From an uncultured Chlorobiaceae bacterium (lineage in GTDB: Bacteria > Bacteroidota > Chlorobiia > Chlorobiales > Chlorobiaceae), in NCBI GenBank assembly GCA_903904495.1, contig CAIVCU010000256.1, forward strand, positions 1-6,273: a DNA stretch of 6,273 nucleotides, in the 5' to 3' direction. The translations under genes were made by a program, and so were the position numbers. Below the pieces are notes generated by a model that saw only the letters and a program-made list of their open reading frames with translations, made no database searches and had not been told where the DNA came from. Shown here piece after piece: positions 1 through 4,962 of the stretch. The first letter of the stretch is position 1. Every line of letters starts with the position of its first letter.

Positions 1-111
1 CGGGTAGATGACCGGTTTGAGACGTTTACACATTTCGTCGATGCTCAGTGGCGTATCAAGAGGAATGCCAAGCAGCTTGTGCAGTGCGTCGGAAGAGATA
101 CTGTTACTCAT
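1..111 (-). CDS. Unrecognised protein, N-terminal 37 residues only
   Basis: An open frame starts with ATG at 111 and runs off the left edge of the window without a stop. The translation begins MSNSISSDALHKLLG and continues through a segment with IDEMCKRLKPVIYP at the window edge. I do not recognise the family. It lies 41 bases downstream of the nadK stop on the same strand, so it is probably the next gene of the pyrE-tyrA-nadK operon. There is no strong Shine-Dalgarno sequence; a purine-poor stretch containing AGGCTGGA lies 7-14 bases upstream. An in-frame CTG at 123 is a less likely start. The visible part is hydrophilic, with no signal peptide or membrane segment. That it is a gene rests on the open frame, strand and spacing only. 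Confidence 0.5.
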   Translation of the reverse strand, partial: MSNSISSDALHKLLGIPLDTPLSIDEMCKRLKPVIYP

Positions 112-152
112 GAAGATGTCCAGCCTGATTCGTTCGAAAAGATATCGGCTGT

Positions 153-1010
153 TTAAAGACCGAAATTATGCTCGCGGCCCCAGAGCAGTTTTGTCCGCAG
201 GATTTCGCAATAATTGCGGTTTTCATTTGCGACAAGATTGATCACCTCGGCAGATTTTTTCACAATGACGACCTTCTGAGGGGCAAGAAATTTGCCGAAA
301 TGACCATCGCAGTTGAGAGGAAACTCCCCATCAGGGGCATCGACAGAGACTTCGATAACTTTGTCGTCGCTGATAACGATAGGTCGGACGGTCAGCATGT
401 GCGGACATATCGGGGTTATCACAAAAACGCTTGATTTCGGCGCGATGATAGGGCCTCCGGCAGACATTGAGTACGCTGTTGAGCCTGTGGAAGTTGCAAT
501 AATAATACCATCAGCGCGGTACGAACTGAGCAGTTCACCATCCAGCTTTATGACAAATGTCGGAATACGCGGATAGGTTCCTTTTTCAATGACAACATCA
601 TTCAGTGCTTTGAAATGCAGCATCTCGTTGTTAACCGGGAGTGATGCTTCAAGCTGCAATCGATTATGAATGGAGTAAGTGCCGTTAAGGACCTTTTCGA
701 TAGCTCCAAACATTTCATCCTGGGTAAACTCAGTTAAAAAGCCGAGGTAGCCTACATTGACGCCTATAATCGGCTTCGTGACGGCATAGTGCGACGTGAA
801 GAGCAGTGTTCCATCTCCGCCAAGCGAGACAAAAGCGTCACAGTGCTTGCTGAGTTCCTCAATGGGAAGAGATTTTTCTATCTGCAGTTTTTCTGCGGAT
901 TGGGTTTCAAAAATATACTCAATACTCCTCTCCTTAAACCAGAAGCCAAGCTTTCGGGCAAGATCCAGCGCTGTTTCTCTTGAAACATTGACTACAATAG
1001 CGAATTTCAT
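153..1010 (-). CDS. nadK: NAD kinase
   Basis: ATP- or polyphosphate-dependent NAD kinase, which phosphorylates the 2'-hydroxyl of NAD to give NADP; cytosolic. The 285-residue length is normal for the family. The N-terminal Rossmann-like domain carries the GGDGT motif at residues 64-68 (G-G-D-G, with the catalytic Asp at 66). An ND pair follows at 137-138 (ALNDVV). The C-terminal domain has YRADG and then TGSTAYSMSAGGP at about 175-187, the second family signature that contacts the nucleotide. The ATG start at 1010 overlaps the TGA stop of tyrA as ATGA (1007-1010), so translation is probably coupled. An AAAGAGATGAA purine stretch upstream may act as the ribosome binding site. It is the third gene of the pyrE-tyrA-nadK group. 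NADP supply is a general need, and nothing here shows special regulation. Confidence 0.96.
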   Translation of the reverse strand: MKFAIVVNVSRETALDLARKLGFWFKERSIEYIFETQSAEKLQIEKSLPIEELSKHCDAFVSLGGDGTLLFTSHYAVTKPIIGVNVGYLGFLTEFTQDEMFGAIEKVLNGTYSIHNRLQLEASLPVNNEMLHFKALNDVVIEKGTYPRIPTFVIKLDGELLSSYRADGIIIATSTGSTAYSMSAGGPIIAPKSSVFVITPICPHMLTVRPIVISDDKVIEVSVDAPDGEFPLNCDGHFGKFLAPQKVVIVKKSAEVINLVANENRNYCEILRTKLLWGREHNFGL

Positions 1011-1876
1011 TGCTGGTTCATCTCTTTAAGAGTTTGATAAAGGCGGTTGGCATCACTGAAACGTGATTCAAGCCGCTCAAGGTCACCATGACGGACCTCC
1101 TGTGACAGTTGGGCAAGCTCGTTAGAAAAATACCCGAGTTCATCTGCTATGTTATCACTGTTTGTTGCGATGATATCCCTCCATATCTGCCATGAACTTC
1201 CTGCAAGTCTTGTAAACGTGGCAAAACCCGGCCCTGATTTGCTGATCGACTCTCCGCAGTAGGCCATCAGAAGTGTTGAAAGCAACTGGGGCAGATGACT
1301 TACTTTTGCTATGATGCGGTCATGTTCATCAGGCGTCATACAAAGCGTTGTGCACCCTGCAGAGTGAAGCAGATCGGTGAGAAATGTTCCTTTTTTGCCT
1401 GAAAGCAGGTTTTTGTCGTCACAAAGTATAATGCGTCGGCCCTGCAGAAGTTCCTCATGGCTTTCATGGTATCCCTGCTGCTCTTTGCCAGCCATGGGGT
1501 GCATGCCTATGAAGGGAAGGTCAAGCTCCCAGGCTTTTCGGGCAATAAGTGACTTCGTGCTTGATACATCGCTGATAAGCGTTGTTGTTGGTGCAAGCAG
1601 TTTTATTTCTTCGAGCAGGGCAATATTAACCTCCACAGGGGCTGAAAGAATAATCAGGTCGGCGCTGTAAAGTTGTATTTTGTCATTGACAAATCGTTCA
1701 AGACCAAGCTCAGAGACTCTCTGTCGGTCGCCATCGGTAAAATTAGGGTCAAACCCCTGTAACAGAATATTGTTTTCTATGGCAAGCGGAGAGCACTTTA
1801 TTGCTCTCAACATTGACATACCGATCAAACCGAGACCAATAAACGAAATGCTTCTGATTGGTGGATGTTCAGTCAT
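1007..1876 (-). CDS. tyrA: Prephenate dehydrogenase (TyrA family)
   Basis: NAD(P)-dependent prephenate (or arogenate) dehydrogenase of tyrosine biosynthesis, 289 residues from the ATG at 1876. Visible features in that numbering are: the dinucleotide-binding GLGLIG at 14-19; an Asp at the end of the second strand (GFDPN, D43), which in Rossmann folds favours NAD over NADP; DVSSTKS at about 104-110; GMHPMAG with the putative catalytic His at 126; SHLPQ with His 194; and the C-terminal WRD with Arg 233. These match the Ser, two His and Arg set of the TyrA family. There is no chorismate mutase or ACT domain, so this is the monofunctional form. The frame can also start at a TTG (1885) that overlaps the pyrE TGA by four bases. 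I prefer the ATG because the added residues (MNC) lie before the conserved region, but neither start has a clear Shine-Dalgarno sequence. Whether the substrate is prephenate or arogenate cannot be decided here. Confidence 0.93.
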   Translation of the reverse strand: MTEHPPIRSISFIGLGLIGMSMLRAIKCSPLAIENNILLQGFDPNFTDGDRQRVSELGLERFVNDKIQLYSADLIILSAPVEVNIALLEEIKLLAPTTTLISDVSSTKSLIARKAWELDLPFIGMHPMAGKEQQGYHESHEELLQGRRIILCDDKNLLSGKKGTFLTDLLHSAGCTTLCMTPDEHDRIIAKVSHLPQLLSTLLMAYCGESISKSGPGFATFTRLAGSSWQIWRDIIATNSDNIADELGYFSNELAQLSQEVRHGDLERLESRFSDANRLYQTLKEMNQQ

Positions 1877-1881
1877 GCAGT

Positions 1882-2463
1882 TCAACTTTGCTTGTTTGCC
1901 CGGCTTCCCGGGGCATCAATAGTCAAACCCTCTTTACAGAGAGGGCACTCTTCGGGAGTATAACTTATCACTTCCATTGAAAGGACTGAAAAATGGTCAT
2001 CAGCAAGTCTGACGCGTCCGTTGCTGCGGTCAACAACCGAACCAACACCGACAAGCGAGGCTCCGGAATGTTTGATGAGTTCAATAACCTCAGCAACCGA
2101 GCCCCCTGTAGTTATGACATCCTCGATGACAAGCACCCGTTCGTCGGGTTCCAGGCTGAATCCTCTGCGGATCGTCATGACTCCGTCCTTGCGTTCAGCA
2201 AAAATTGTTTTTACCCCGAGCTGGCGTCCTACTTCCGTTCCGACCACTATCCCGCCGATAGCCGGAGAGATGACGGTTTCAACATTCCTGTCGGCAAAAT
2301 GTCTGGCAATTTCGCTGCATACAGCTGTGAGGTGTTCCGGATACTGCAGCACTTTTGCGCACTGAAAGTAGGTATTGCTGTGGCGTCCGGACGTCAGCTT
2401 GAAATGACCCTCGAGCAGAGCCCCGGTTGTTTTAAAAACGTCAAGCATTGCAGATGTACTCAT
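1882..2463 (-). CDS. pyrE: Orotate phosphoribosyltransferase, Thermus-type
   Basis: Converts orotate and PRPP to OMP in de novo pyrimidine synthesis; cytosolic. The protein has 193 residues. It has the early loop LTSGRHSNTYFQC (about 23-35), SPAIGGIVVGTEVGR (66-80), the AERKDG segment with the flexible-loop Lys/Arg region (89-94), and the classic PRPP-binding motif VLVIEDVITTGGS at 110-122. The C-terminus ends with a CPLC motif (173-176) followed by a PGSR segment, typical of the Thermus-type PyrE clade rather than the E. coli type; the two Cys could bind a metal or be structural. The start is ATG at 2463, with no convincing Shine-Dalgarno sequence. An internal ATG six codons in is possible. 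It is the first gene of the tight pyrE-tyrA-nadK group, and 132 bases separate it from yqgF upstream. Confidence 0.95.
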   Translation of the reverse strand: MSTSAMLDVFKTTGALLEGHFKLTSGRHSNTYFQCAKVLQYPEHLTAVCSEIARHFADRNVETVISPAIGGIVVGTEVGRQLGVKTIFAERKDGVMTIRRGFSLEPDERVLVIEDVITTGGSVAEVIELIKHSGASLVGVGSVVDRSNGRVRLADDHFSVLSMEVISYTPEECPLCKEGLTIDAPGSRANKQS

Positions 2464-2595
2464 GAAAAATATGGGCTGAAAATTTTAAGCGAGGATGTTA
2501 CAATCAATGAACCTAAAGATAAAGAAGCAGTGCCGAAAAGCTAAAGGAAAAAGTCATGGCGTGACAGGGAGGGCTAAGAGCTTTTCTTTTCCTTA
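2464..2595 (-). other. pyrE leader / yqgF-pyrE intergenic gap
   Basis: A 132-base non-coding gap lies upstream of pyrE in an otherwise compact operon. It contains two 8-bp inverted repeats in interleaved order. GAAAAGCT (2535-2542) pairs with AGCTTTTC (2579-2586), and AAGGAAAA (2544-2551) pairs with TTTTCCTT (2587-2594). A small GTCA/TGAC hairpin sits between them (2553-2565). The repeats are low-complexity purine/pyrimidine tracts, so chance is possible. No standard GC-rich terminator with a T tail is present. On the minus strand TTGATT followed 14 bases later by TAAAAT, just upstream of pyrE, is a weak promoter candidate with short spacing. pyrE may therefore be transcribed from yqgF, from its own promoter, or both. 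Confidence 0.3.
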
Positions 2596-3024
2596 TTAAT
2601 GACGGGTTTCAAGGTAATCGCTCAGGATGACGCATGCTGCCGCACTGTCGAGCCGTCCTTTTTGCTGCCGCACTTTTCTGGAGGTCCCCGATGCAACCAG
2701 GATTCGCTGTGCATCCCTCGATGAGTAATGTTCATTGACGGTTTCAACCATTATCAGGGGGAACGCCTCACCAAGCTCCTCAATAAAGCGGTCAAGCACA
2801 CCGGTCATGGCATTTTTTTCGCCTGTATTGCTGAGCGGGTAGCCGACAATGATTTTTTCAACATCACTTTTCCCAAGCATAGCCTCAAGAGTCTTGAACA
2901 ATCCTTCACGGTCAAAGGTGCCTACCGGCTGGGCAAAGAGTCCAAGAGGATCGCTTTGAGCCAATCCTATGCGTTTTGTTCCATAGTCGATCGCAATGAC
3001 TCGTTTTTTTAGAGTTAAGCTTAT
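2596..3024 (-). CDS. yqgF: YqgF/RuvX RNase H-like nuclease, apparent ATA start
   Basis: Member of the YqgF (RuvX, YrrK) family of RuvC-like RNase H-fold nucleases, variously assigned to 16S rRNA 5'-end processing and Holliday junction resolution. From ATA at 3024 the protein has 142 residues, the usual family length. It shows IDYGTKRIGLAQSD at the N-terminus (putative catalytic Asp 13), IIVGYP (58-63), VNEHYSSRDA (Glu 98) and KGRLDSAAA (Asp 126), giving the expected acidic triad. The frame has no ATG or GTG; the first TTG (2964) lies after DYGTKRIG and would remove the catalytic Asp strand. Upstream in frame there are only CTG codons (3060, 3075) before a TAG at 3091-3093. ATA follows AAGGGAG by six bases, so either ATA is the start or an ATG has been lost by a point change. 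The usual DER triplet of the second motif reads NEH here. Confidence 0.88.
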   Translation of the reverse strand: MSLTLKKRVIAIDYGTKRIGLAQSDPLGLFAQPVGTFDREGLFKTLEAMLGKSDVEKIIVGYPLSNTGEKNAMTGVLDRFIEELGEAFPLIMVETVNEHYSSRDAQRILVASGTSRKVRQQKGRLDSAAACVILSDYLETRH

Positions 3025-3030
3025 GGCACT

Positions 3031-3037
3031 CTCCCTT
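3031..3037 (-). promoter_or_regulatory. Ribosome binding site of yqgF, points to the ATA start
   Basis: On the minus strand AAGGGAG, containing the GGAG core, lies exactly six bases before ATA at 3024. No other in-frame start candidate (CTG 3060, CTG 3075, ATT 2997, TTG 2964) has a comparable purine motif at a suitable distance. The site therefore decides the start, although the codon is non-canonical. Confidence 0.5.
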
Positions 3038-3089
3038 CTGGATTCAATGGTCGTGAACAGTTCTGATGCGGTCAGGCCAATGTTATGTT

Positions 3090-3117
3090 TCTATAAATTA
3101 AAGCCGATTTATGACAA
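3090..3117 (-). promoter_or_regulatory. Predicted promoter for yqgF
   Basis: On the minus strand TTGTCA (3117-3112) matches five of six bases of the sigma70 -35 box. It is followed after 16 bases by TATAGA (3095-3090), a partial -10 box. The expected transcript start near 3083 leaves a leader of about 60 bases before the yqgF start. The region is AT-rich and divergent to the SOUL-type gene. Prediction from consensus only. Confidence 0.35.
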
Positions 3118-3167
3118 ATTCAATTTTTGAGGGTCATGAGCCATGAAAAACCTTTTCTCAGATATGA

Positions 3168-3198
3168 TTGTTTCCATTGTATGAGTGTTTTTTATAAT
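3168..3198 (+). promoter_or_regulatory. Predicted promoter for the SOUL-type lipoprotein gene
   Basis: A perfect TATAAT -10 box lies at 3193-3198. The best -35 candidate is TTGTTT (3168-3173), at a rather long spacing of 19 bases; TTTCCA (3172-3177) at 15 bases is the alternative. The transcript would begin near 3205, giving a leader of only about 17 bases that contains the Shine-Dalgarno sequence. A 13-base palindrome overlaps the -10 box. Confidence 0.4.
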
Positions 3199-3208
3199 CA
3201 TGATGATT
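3196..3208. repeat. Palindrome over the -10 box, possible operator
   Basis: AATCAT, a central G, then ATGATT form a perfect 6-bp inverted repeat. It covers the end of the TATAAT box and the predicted transcript start. Its centre contains TCATGA, which also occurs at 3134-3139 inside another short inverted repeat (TCATG-AGC-CATGA, 3134-3146). The position suits a repressor site, but no regulator is known. Confidence 0.3.
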
Positions 3209-3210
3209 GA

Positions 3211-3218
3211 GGGAGGAG
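3211..3218 (+). promoter_or_regulatory. Strong Shine-Dalgarno, decides start at 3222
   Basis: GGGAGGAG with the GGAGG core at 3212-3216 lies five bases before ATG 3222. The frame is also open from a TTG at 3207, but that start would place the Shine-Dalgarno sequence inside the coding region and has none of its own. Confidence 0.7.
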
Positions 3219-3221
3219 ATT

Positions 3222-3842
3222 ATGGGTGCATGGTCGGTATTACTGATGACAAGTCTGATGCTTGCAGGCTGTTCGGTGCTGGGAAAGCGTACGGCAAATG
3301 AGCCACCTTACAAGGTTATTGCAGAGGAGGGGGATTTTGAAATCAGGCAATATGGAGAGTTGATAGTTGCCGAAACGGTTGTGGAAGGGTCATACGGTCA
3401 AACAAGTGGTGCAGCTTTCAGTCGCCTTGCCGGATATATTTTCGGCAAGAACCGGGCAAAACAGAAAATTGCAATGACTGCTCCGGTAATGCAGGAGCCT
3501 GTCAGTGAAAAAATATCAATGACCGCACCGGTGATACAGGAAAAAAAAGGCAATGCCTGGGTGATGTCGTTTGTTATGCCCGAAGGGTCGACACTTGAAT
3601 TGCTTCCCATTCCGCTTGATCCGGAAGTGAAACTGCGGCTCGTGCAAGGAAAGAAGGTTGGTGTGATCCGTTATTCGGGGCTGCATTCTGAAAATAACCT
3701 CCGTAATTATGCGGATAAGCTGACCATATGGATTGAGAAGAAGGGGAACAGGGTGCTCTCCGGTCCACGTGCTGCAAGCTACGACCCTCCCTGGACTATT
3801 CCTTTTTTGCGTCGCAACGAGGTGCATATCGATATTGAGTAA
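3222..3842 (+). CDS. SOUL family heme-binding-like lipoprotein
   Basis: Predicted 206-residue SOUL/HBP-family protein. Eukaryotic members bind heme; the function of bacterial members is largely unknown. The N-terminus (MGAWSVLLMTSLMLAGC) is a short signal peptide ending in a LAGC lipobox, so the mature protein would begin at Cys17 and be lipid-anchored on the periplasmic side. The n-region lacks a Lys or Arg, which is unusual. The SOUL domain covers about 29-204: YKVIAEEGDFEIRQY, FSRLAGYIFGKN, KIAMTAPV (82-89), KISMTAPV (97-104), FVMPEGSTLELLPIP, and the C-terminal YDPPWTIPFLRRNEV. The TAPV motif pair is common in the family. The start is set by GGGAGGAG just upstream. The gene probably has its own promoter; a separate promoter lies between it and the following genes. 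Confidence 0.88.
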   Translation: MGAWSVLLMTSLMLAGCSVLGKRTANEPPYKVIAEEGDFEIRQYGELIVAETVVEGSYGQTSGAAFSRLAGYIFGKNRAKQKIAMTAPVMQEPVSEKISMTAPVIQEKKGNAWVMSFVMPEGSTLELLPIPLDPEVKLRLVQGKKVGVIRYSGLHSENNLRNYADKLTIWIEKKGNRVLSGPRAASYDPPWTIPFLRRNEVHIDIE

Positions 3843-3871
3843 GAAGGTGCCGCCTGTGAGATAAAGCGTTG

Positions 3872-3900
3872 TTGAACTGGTTTTTTCATGACCTTATTAT
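3872..3900 (+). promoter_or_regulatory. Predicted sigma70-type promoter of the crcB group
   Basis: TTGAAC (3872-3877) and TATTAT (3895-3900) are separated by the ideal 17 bases. The expected transcript start is about 3907, downstream of the SOUL gene and ahead of the small membrane protein, crcB and DUF190 genes. This would let the three be expressed apart from the SOUL gene. There is no clear terminator between 3843 and 3871, so read-through is also possible. Confidence 0.5.
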
Positions 3901-3916
3901 TACATTTTGAAAAGGT

Positions 3917-3946
3917 ATGGCTCACTTAATCAAACTCAGGGTATGA
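3917..3946 (+). CDS. Possible 9-codon leader ORF (speculative)
   Basis: ATG GCT CAC ... GTA TGA would encode MAHLIKLRV. Its TGA overlaps the ATG of the next gene as ATGA (3943-3946), an arrangement that permits translational coupling. AAAAGG stands only one base before the ATG, too close for a good ribosome binding site. It lies just inside the transcript predicted from the 3872-3900 promoter. Such short frames arise easily by chance. Confidence 0.15.
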   Translation: MAHLIKLRV

Positions 3947-4170
3947 AGCCGCATTATTATTTTATAGGATCATCTCTTTCGATACTGCTCTCCATTTACG
4001 TCTTTATTTTTGGTACAGGGGTAAACCATGAACTGATTGCCATTTTTATAGGGCTATGGGCGCCGACAATTGTCTGTGTAGGTATTTTCAATACGCTGCT
4101 TGGTATTCTCGATGAGATGTGCTGTGCTCACAAGCGGATAGAAGAAGGACAAGGCGGGCATGATCGATAG
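3943..4170 (+). CDS. Small two-helix membrane protein, unknown function
   Basis: A 75-residue protein from ATG 3943 (MKPHYYFIGSS). It has two hydrophobic stretches long enough to span the membrane: about residues 6-24 (YFIGSSLSILLSIYVFIFG) and 31-55 (LIAIFIGLWAPTIVCVGIF and onward). A short loop with GTGVNHE links them, and the tail is a charged, Cys-containing DEMCCAHKRIEEG. I do not recognise a family. The frame is open upstream to a TTG at 3907, which would add 12 residues. The ATG is preferred because 3907 coincides with the predicted transcript start and has no ribosome binding site. The ribosome binding site for the ATG (CAGG) is also weak. The stop is 39 bases before crcB on the same strand, so the two are probably co-transcribed, which hints at a linked membrane role but proves none. 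Confidence 0.62.
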   Translation: MKPHYYFIGSSLSILLSIYVFIFGTGVNHELIAIFIGLWAPTIVCVGIFNTLLGILDEMCCAHKRIEEGQGGHDR

Positions 4171-4179
4171 ATCCCTGCT

Positions 4180-4192
4180 CACTGAAGCAGTG
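4180..4192 (+). repeat. Short hairpin upstream of crcB
   Basis: CACTG (4180-4184) and CAGTG (4188-4192) form a 5-bp stem with an AAG loop in the gap between the small membrane protein and crcB, just before the crcB Shine-Dalgarno GGGAGG (4196-4201). It might affect access to the ribosome binding site. It is too small to be a terminator, has no T tail, and lacks fluoride riboswitch features. Confidence 0.2.
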
Positions 4193-4209
4193 CCTGGGAG
4201 GTACCGTTT

Positions 4210-4593
4210 ATGAAACATGCAGGGGCGTTGCTGCTGGTCGGTACAGGGGGTTTTCTTGGCTCCATGGCGCGCTATCTGGTTACTCTTCTCTTCTCTCCGC
4301 TTCTTCCGGGGTTTCCTTTTGCAACCTTTGCTGTAAATATTTTCGGCAGTTTTCTGATTGGTCTTCTGAGCGAGCTGGCAGTTTCGACTACACTGGTATC
4401 TCCTGAAGCAAGACTTTTTCTTGTAACTGGTATTTGCGGGGGATTTACCACCTTTTCCGCTTATATGTTTGAGTCTACCGCACTCATGAAAGATGGCCAG
4501 CTCTTTTATTTCAGCATTTATATTGTCGGCAGTATCGCGGGTGGGCTGATTGCTCTTTATTCAGGAACTCTTTTTGCAAAACTCTGGACATAA
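4210..4593 (+). CDS. crcB: CrcB/Fluc fluoride channel
   Basis: Small membrane protein of the CrcB (Fluc) family, which exports fluoride as a dual-topology dimer in the inner membrane and protects against fluoride toxicity. The 127-residue length is typical. Four hydrophobic segments are visible. Family marks in order are GTGGFLGSMARY (11-22, with Arg 21), FAVNIFGSFLIG (40-51, with the pore Asn 43), and GICGGFTTFSAYMFE (74-88, with the Phe/Thr/Ser cluster at 79-83 and Glu 88). Dimerisation between identical subunits would be expected, as only one crcB copy is in the window. The start ATG is supported by GGGAGG eight bases upstream. It is followed after ten bases by a DUF190 gene, a common crcB neighbour. 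No fluoride riboswitch precedes it. Confidence 0.95.
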   Translation: MKHAGALLLVGTGGFLGSMARYLVTLLFSPLLPGFPFATFAVNIFGSFLIGLLSELAVSTTLVSPEARLFLVTGICGGFTTFSAYMFESTALMKDGQLFYFSIYIVGSIAGGLIALYSGTLFAKLWT

Positions 4594-4603
4594 GGGGGGC
4601 ATT

Positions 4604-4939
4604 ATGGAACTGAAAAATTTAGAATCGCTTCGGATCTTTGTCGGTGAACATGTACGCTTCGGTCATCGCCCCCTCTATGAGGAGATAGTCCGTGAAGCCC
4701 GGCAACTCGGTATGGCGGGTGCGACAGTAATGAAGGGTGTGCTTTCCTACGGCCATGACCTGCATATCAATACCGCTAAAATCGTGGAGTTCGGCCTTAA
4801 CCTTCCCATGATTGTTGAGCTTGTGGACACTACGGAGAATATTGACAGCTTTCTGCCGATGCTTGAGCGGATGGTGAGGGATTCGGCAGAACGTGTTATG
4901 ATTACGAGGGAGAATGTGCGTTCAGGGATTATTGAATAG
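4604..4939 (+). CDS. DUF190 family (PII-like) protein
   Basis: A 111-residue protein of the DUF190 family, structurally related to PII signal proteins and often encoded beside or fused to crcB. Its biochemical role is not settled; a regulatory or sensory role with the fluoride channel is an inference. The signature region REARQLGMAGATVMKGVLSYG (about 30-50) matches the conserved Arg-x-x-Gly-x-Ala-Gly-Ala-Thr-Val segment. It is followed by LPMIVELVDTTENIDSFLPML (about 67-87), another conserved family block. The start is ATG 4604, preceded by a run of six G (4594-4599) that directly follows the crcB TAA and serves as a ribosome binding site four bases away. The frame is open further upstream inside crcB, but those codons overlap the channel gene and have no ribosome binding site. 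Confidence 0.9.
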   Translation: MELKNLESLRIFVGEHVRFGHRPLYEEIVREARQLGMAGATVMKGVLSYGHDLHINTAKIVEFGLNLPMIVELVDTTENIDSFLPMLERMVRDSAERVMITRENVRSGIIE

Positions 4940-4962
4940 CACAGAATTGCACATGAAGCGGA

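Noticed and set aside
112..152. Terminator after nadK
   Set aside because: No stem-loop with a T tail is visible in the 41-base gap; the next frame begins on the same strand.
1993..2544. 183-residue plus-strand open frame opposite pyrE
   Set aside because: It lies antisense to the strongly supported pyrE gene, shows no family motif and has biased, mixed composition; a shadow of pyrE codon use.
2596..2964. yqgF beginning at TTG 2964
   Set aside because: This start would delete the DYGTKRIG strand with the first catalytic Asp, and has no Shine-Dalgarno sequence.
3207..3221. TTG start at 3207 for the SOUL lipoprotein
   Set aside because: The strong GGGAGGAG lies downstream of this TTG and is ideally spaced for ATG 3222.
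3843..4209. Fluoride (crcB-motif) riboswitch ahead of the small membrane protein or crcB
   Set aside because: I looked for the conserved GATGG ... TAACC ... CTGATG pieces in both gaps and did not find them; the only structure is a 5-bp hairpin at 4180-4192.
4550..4603. Upstream extension of the DUF190 frame into crcB
   Set aside because: The added residues are out-of-frame crcB sequence; ATG 4604 has its own G-rich ribosome binding site and begins at the family's normal N-terminus.
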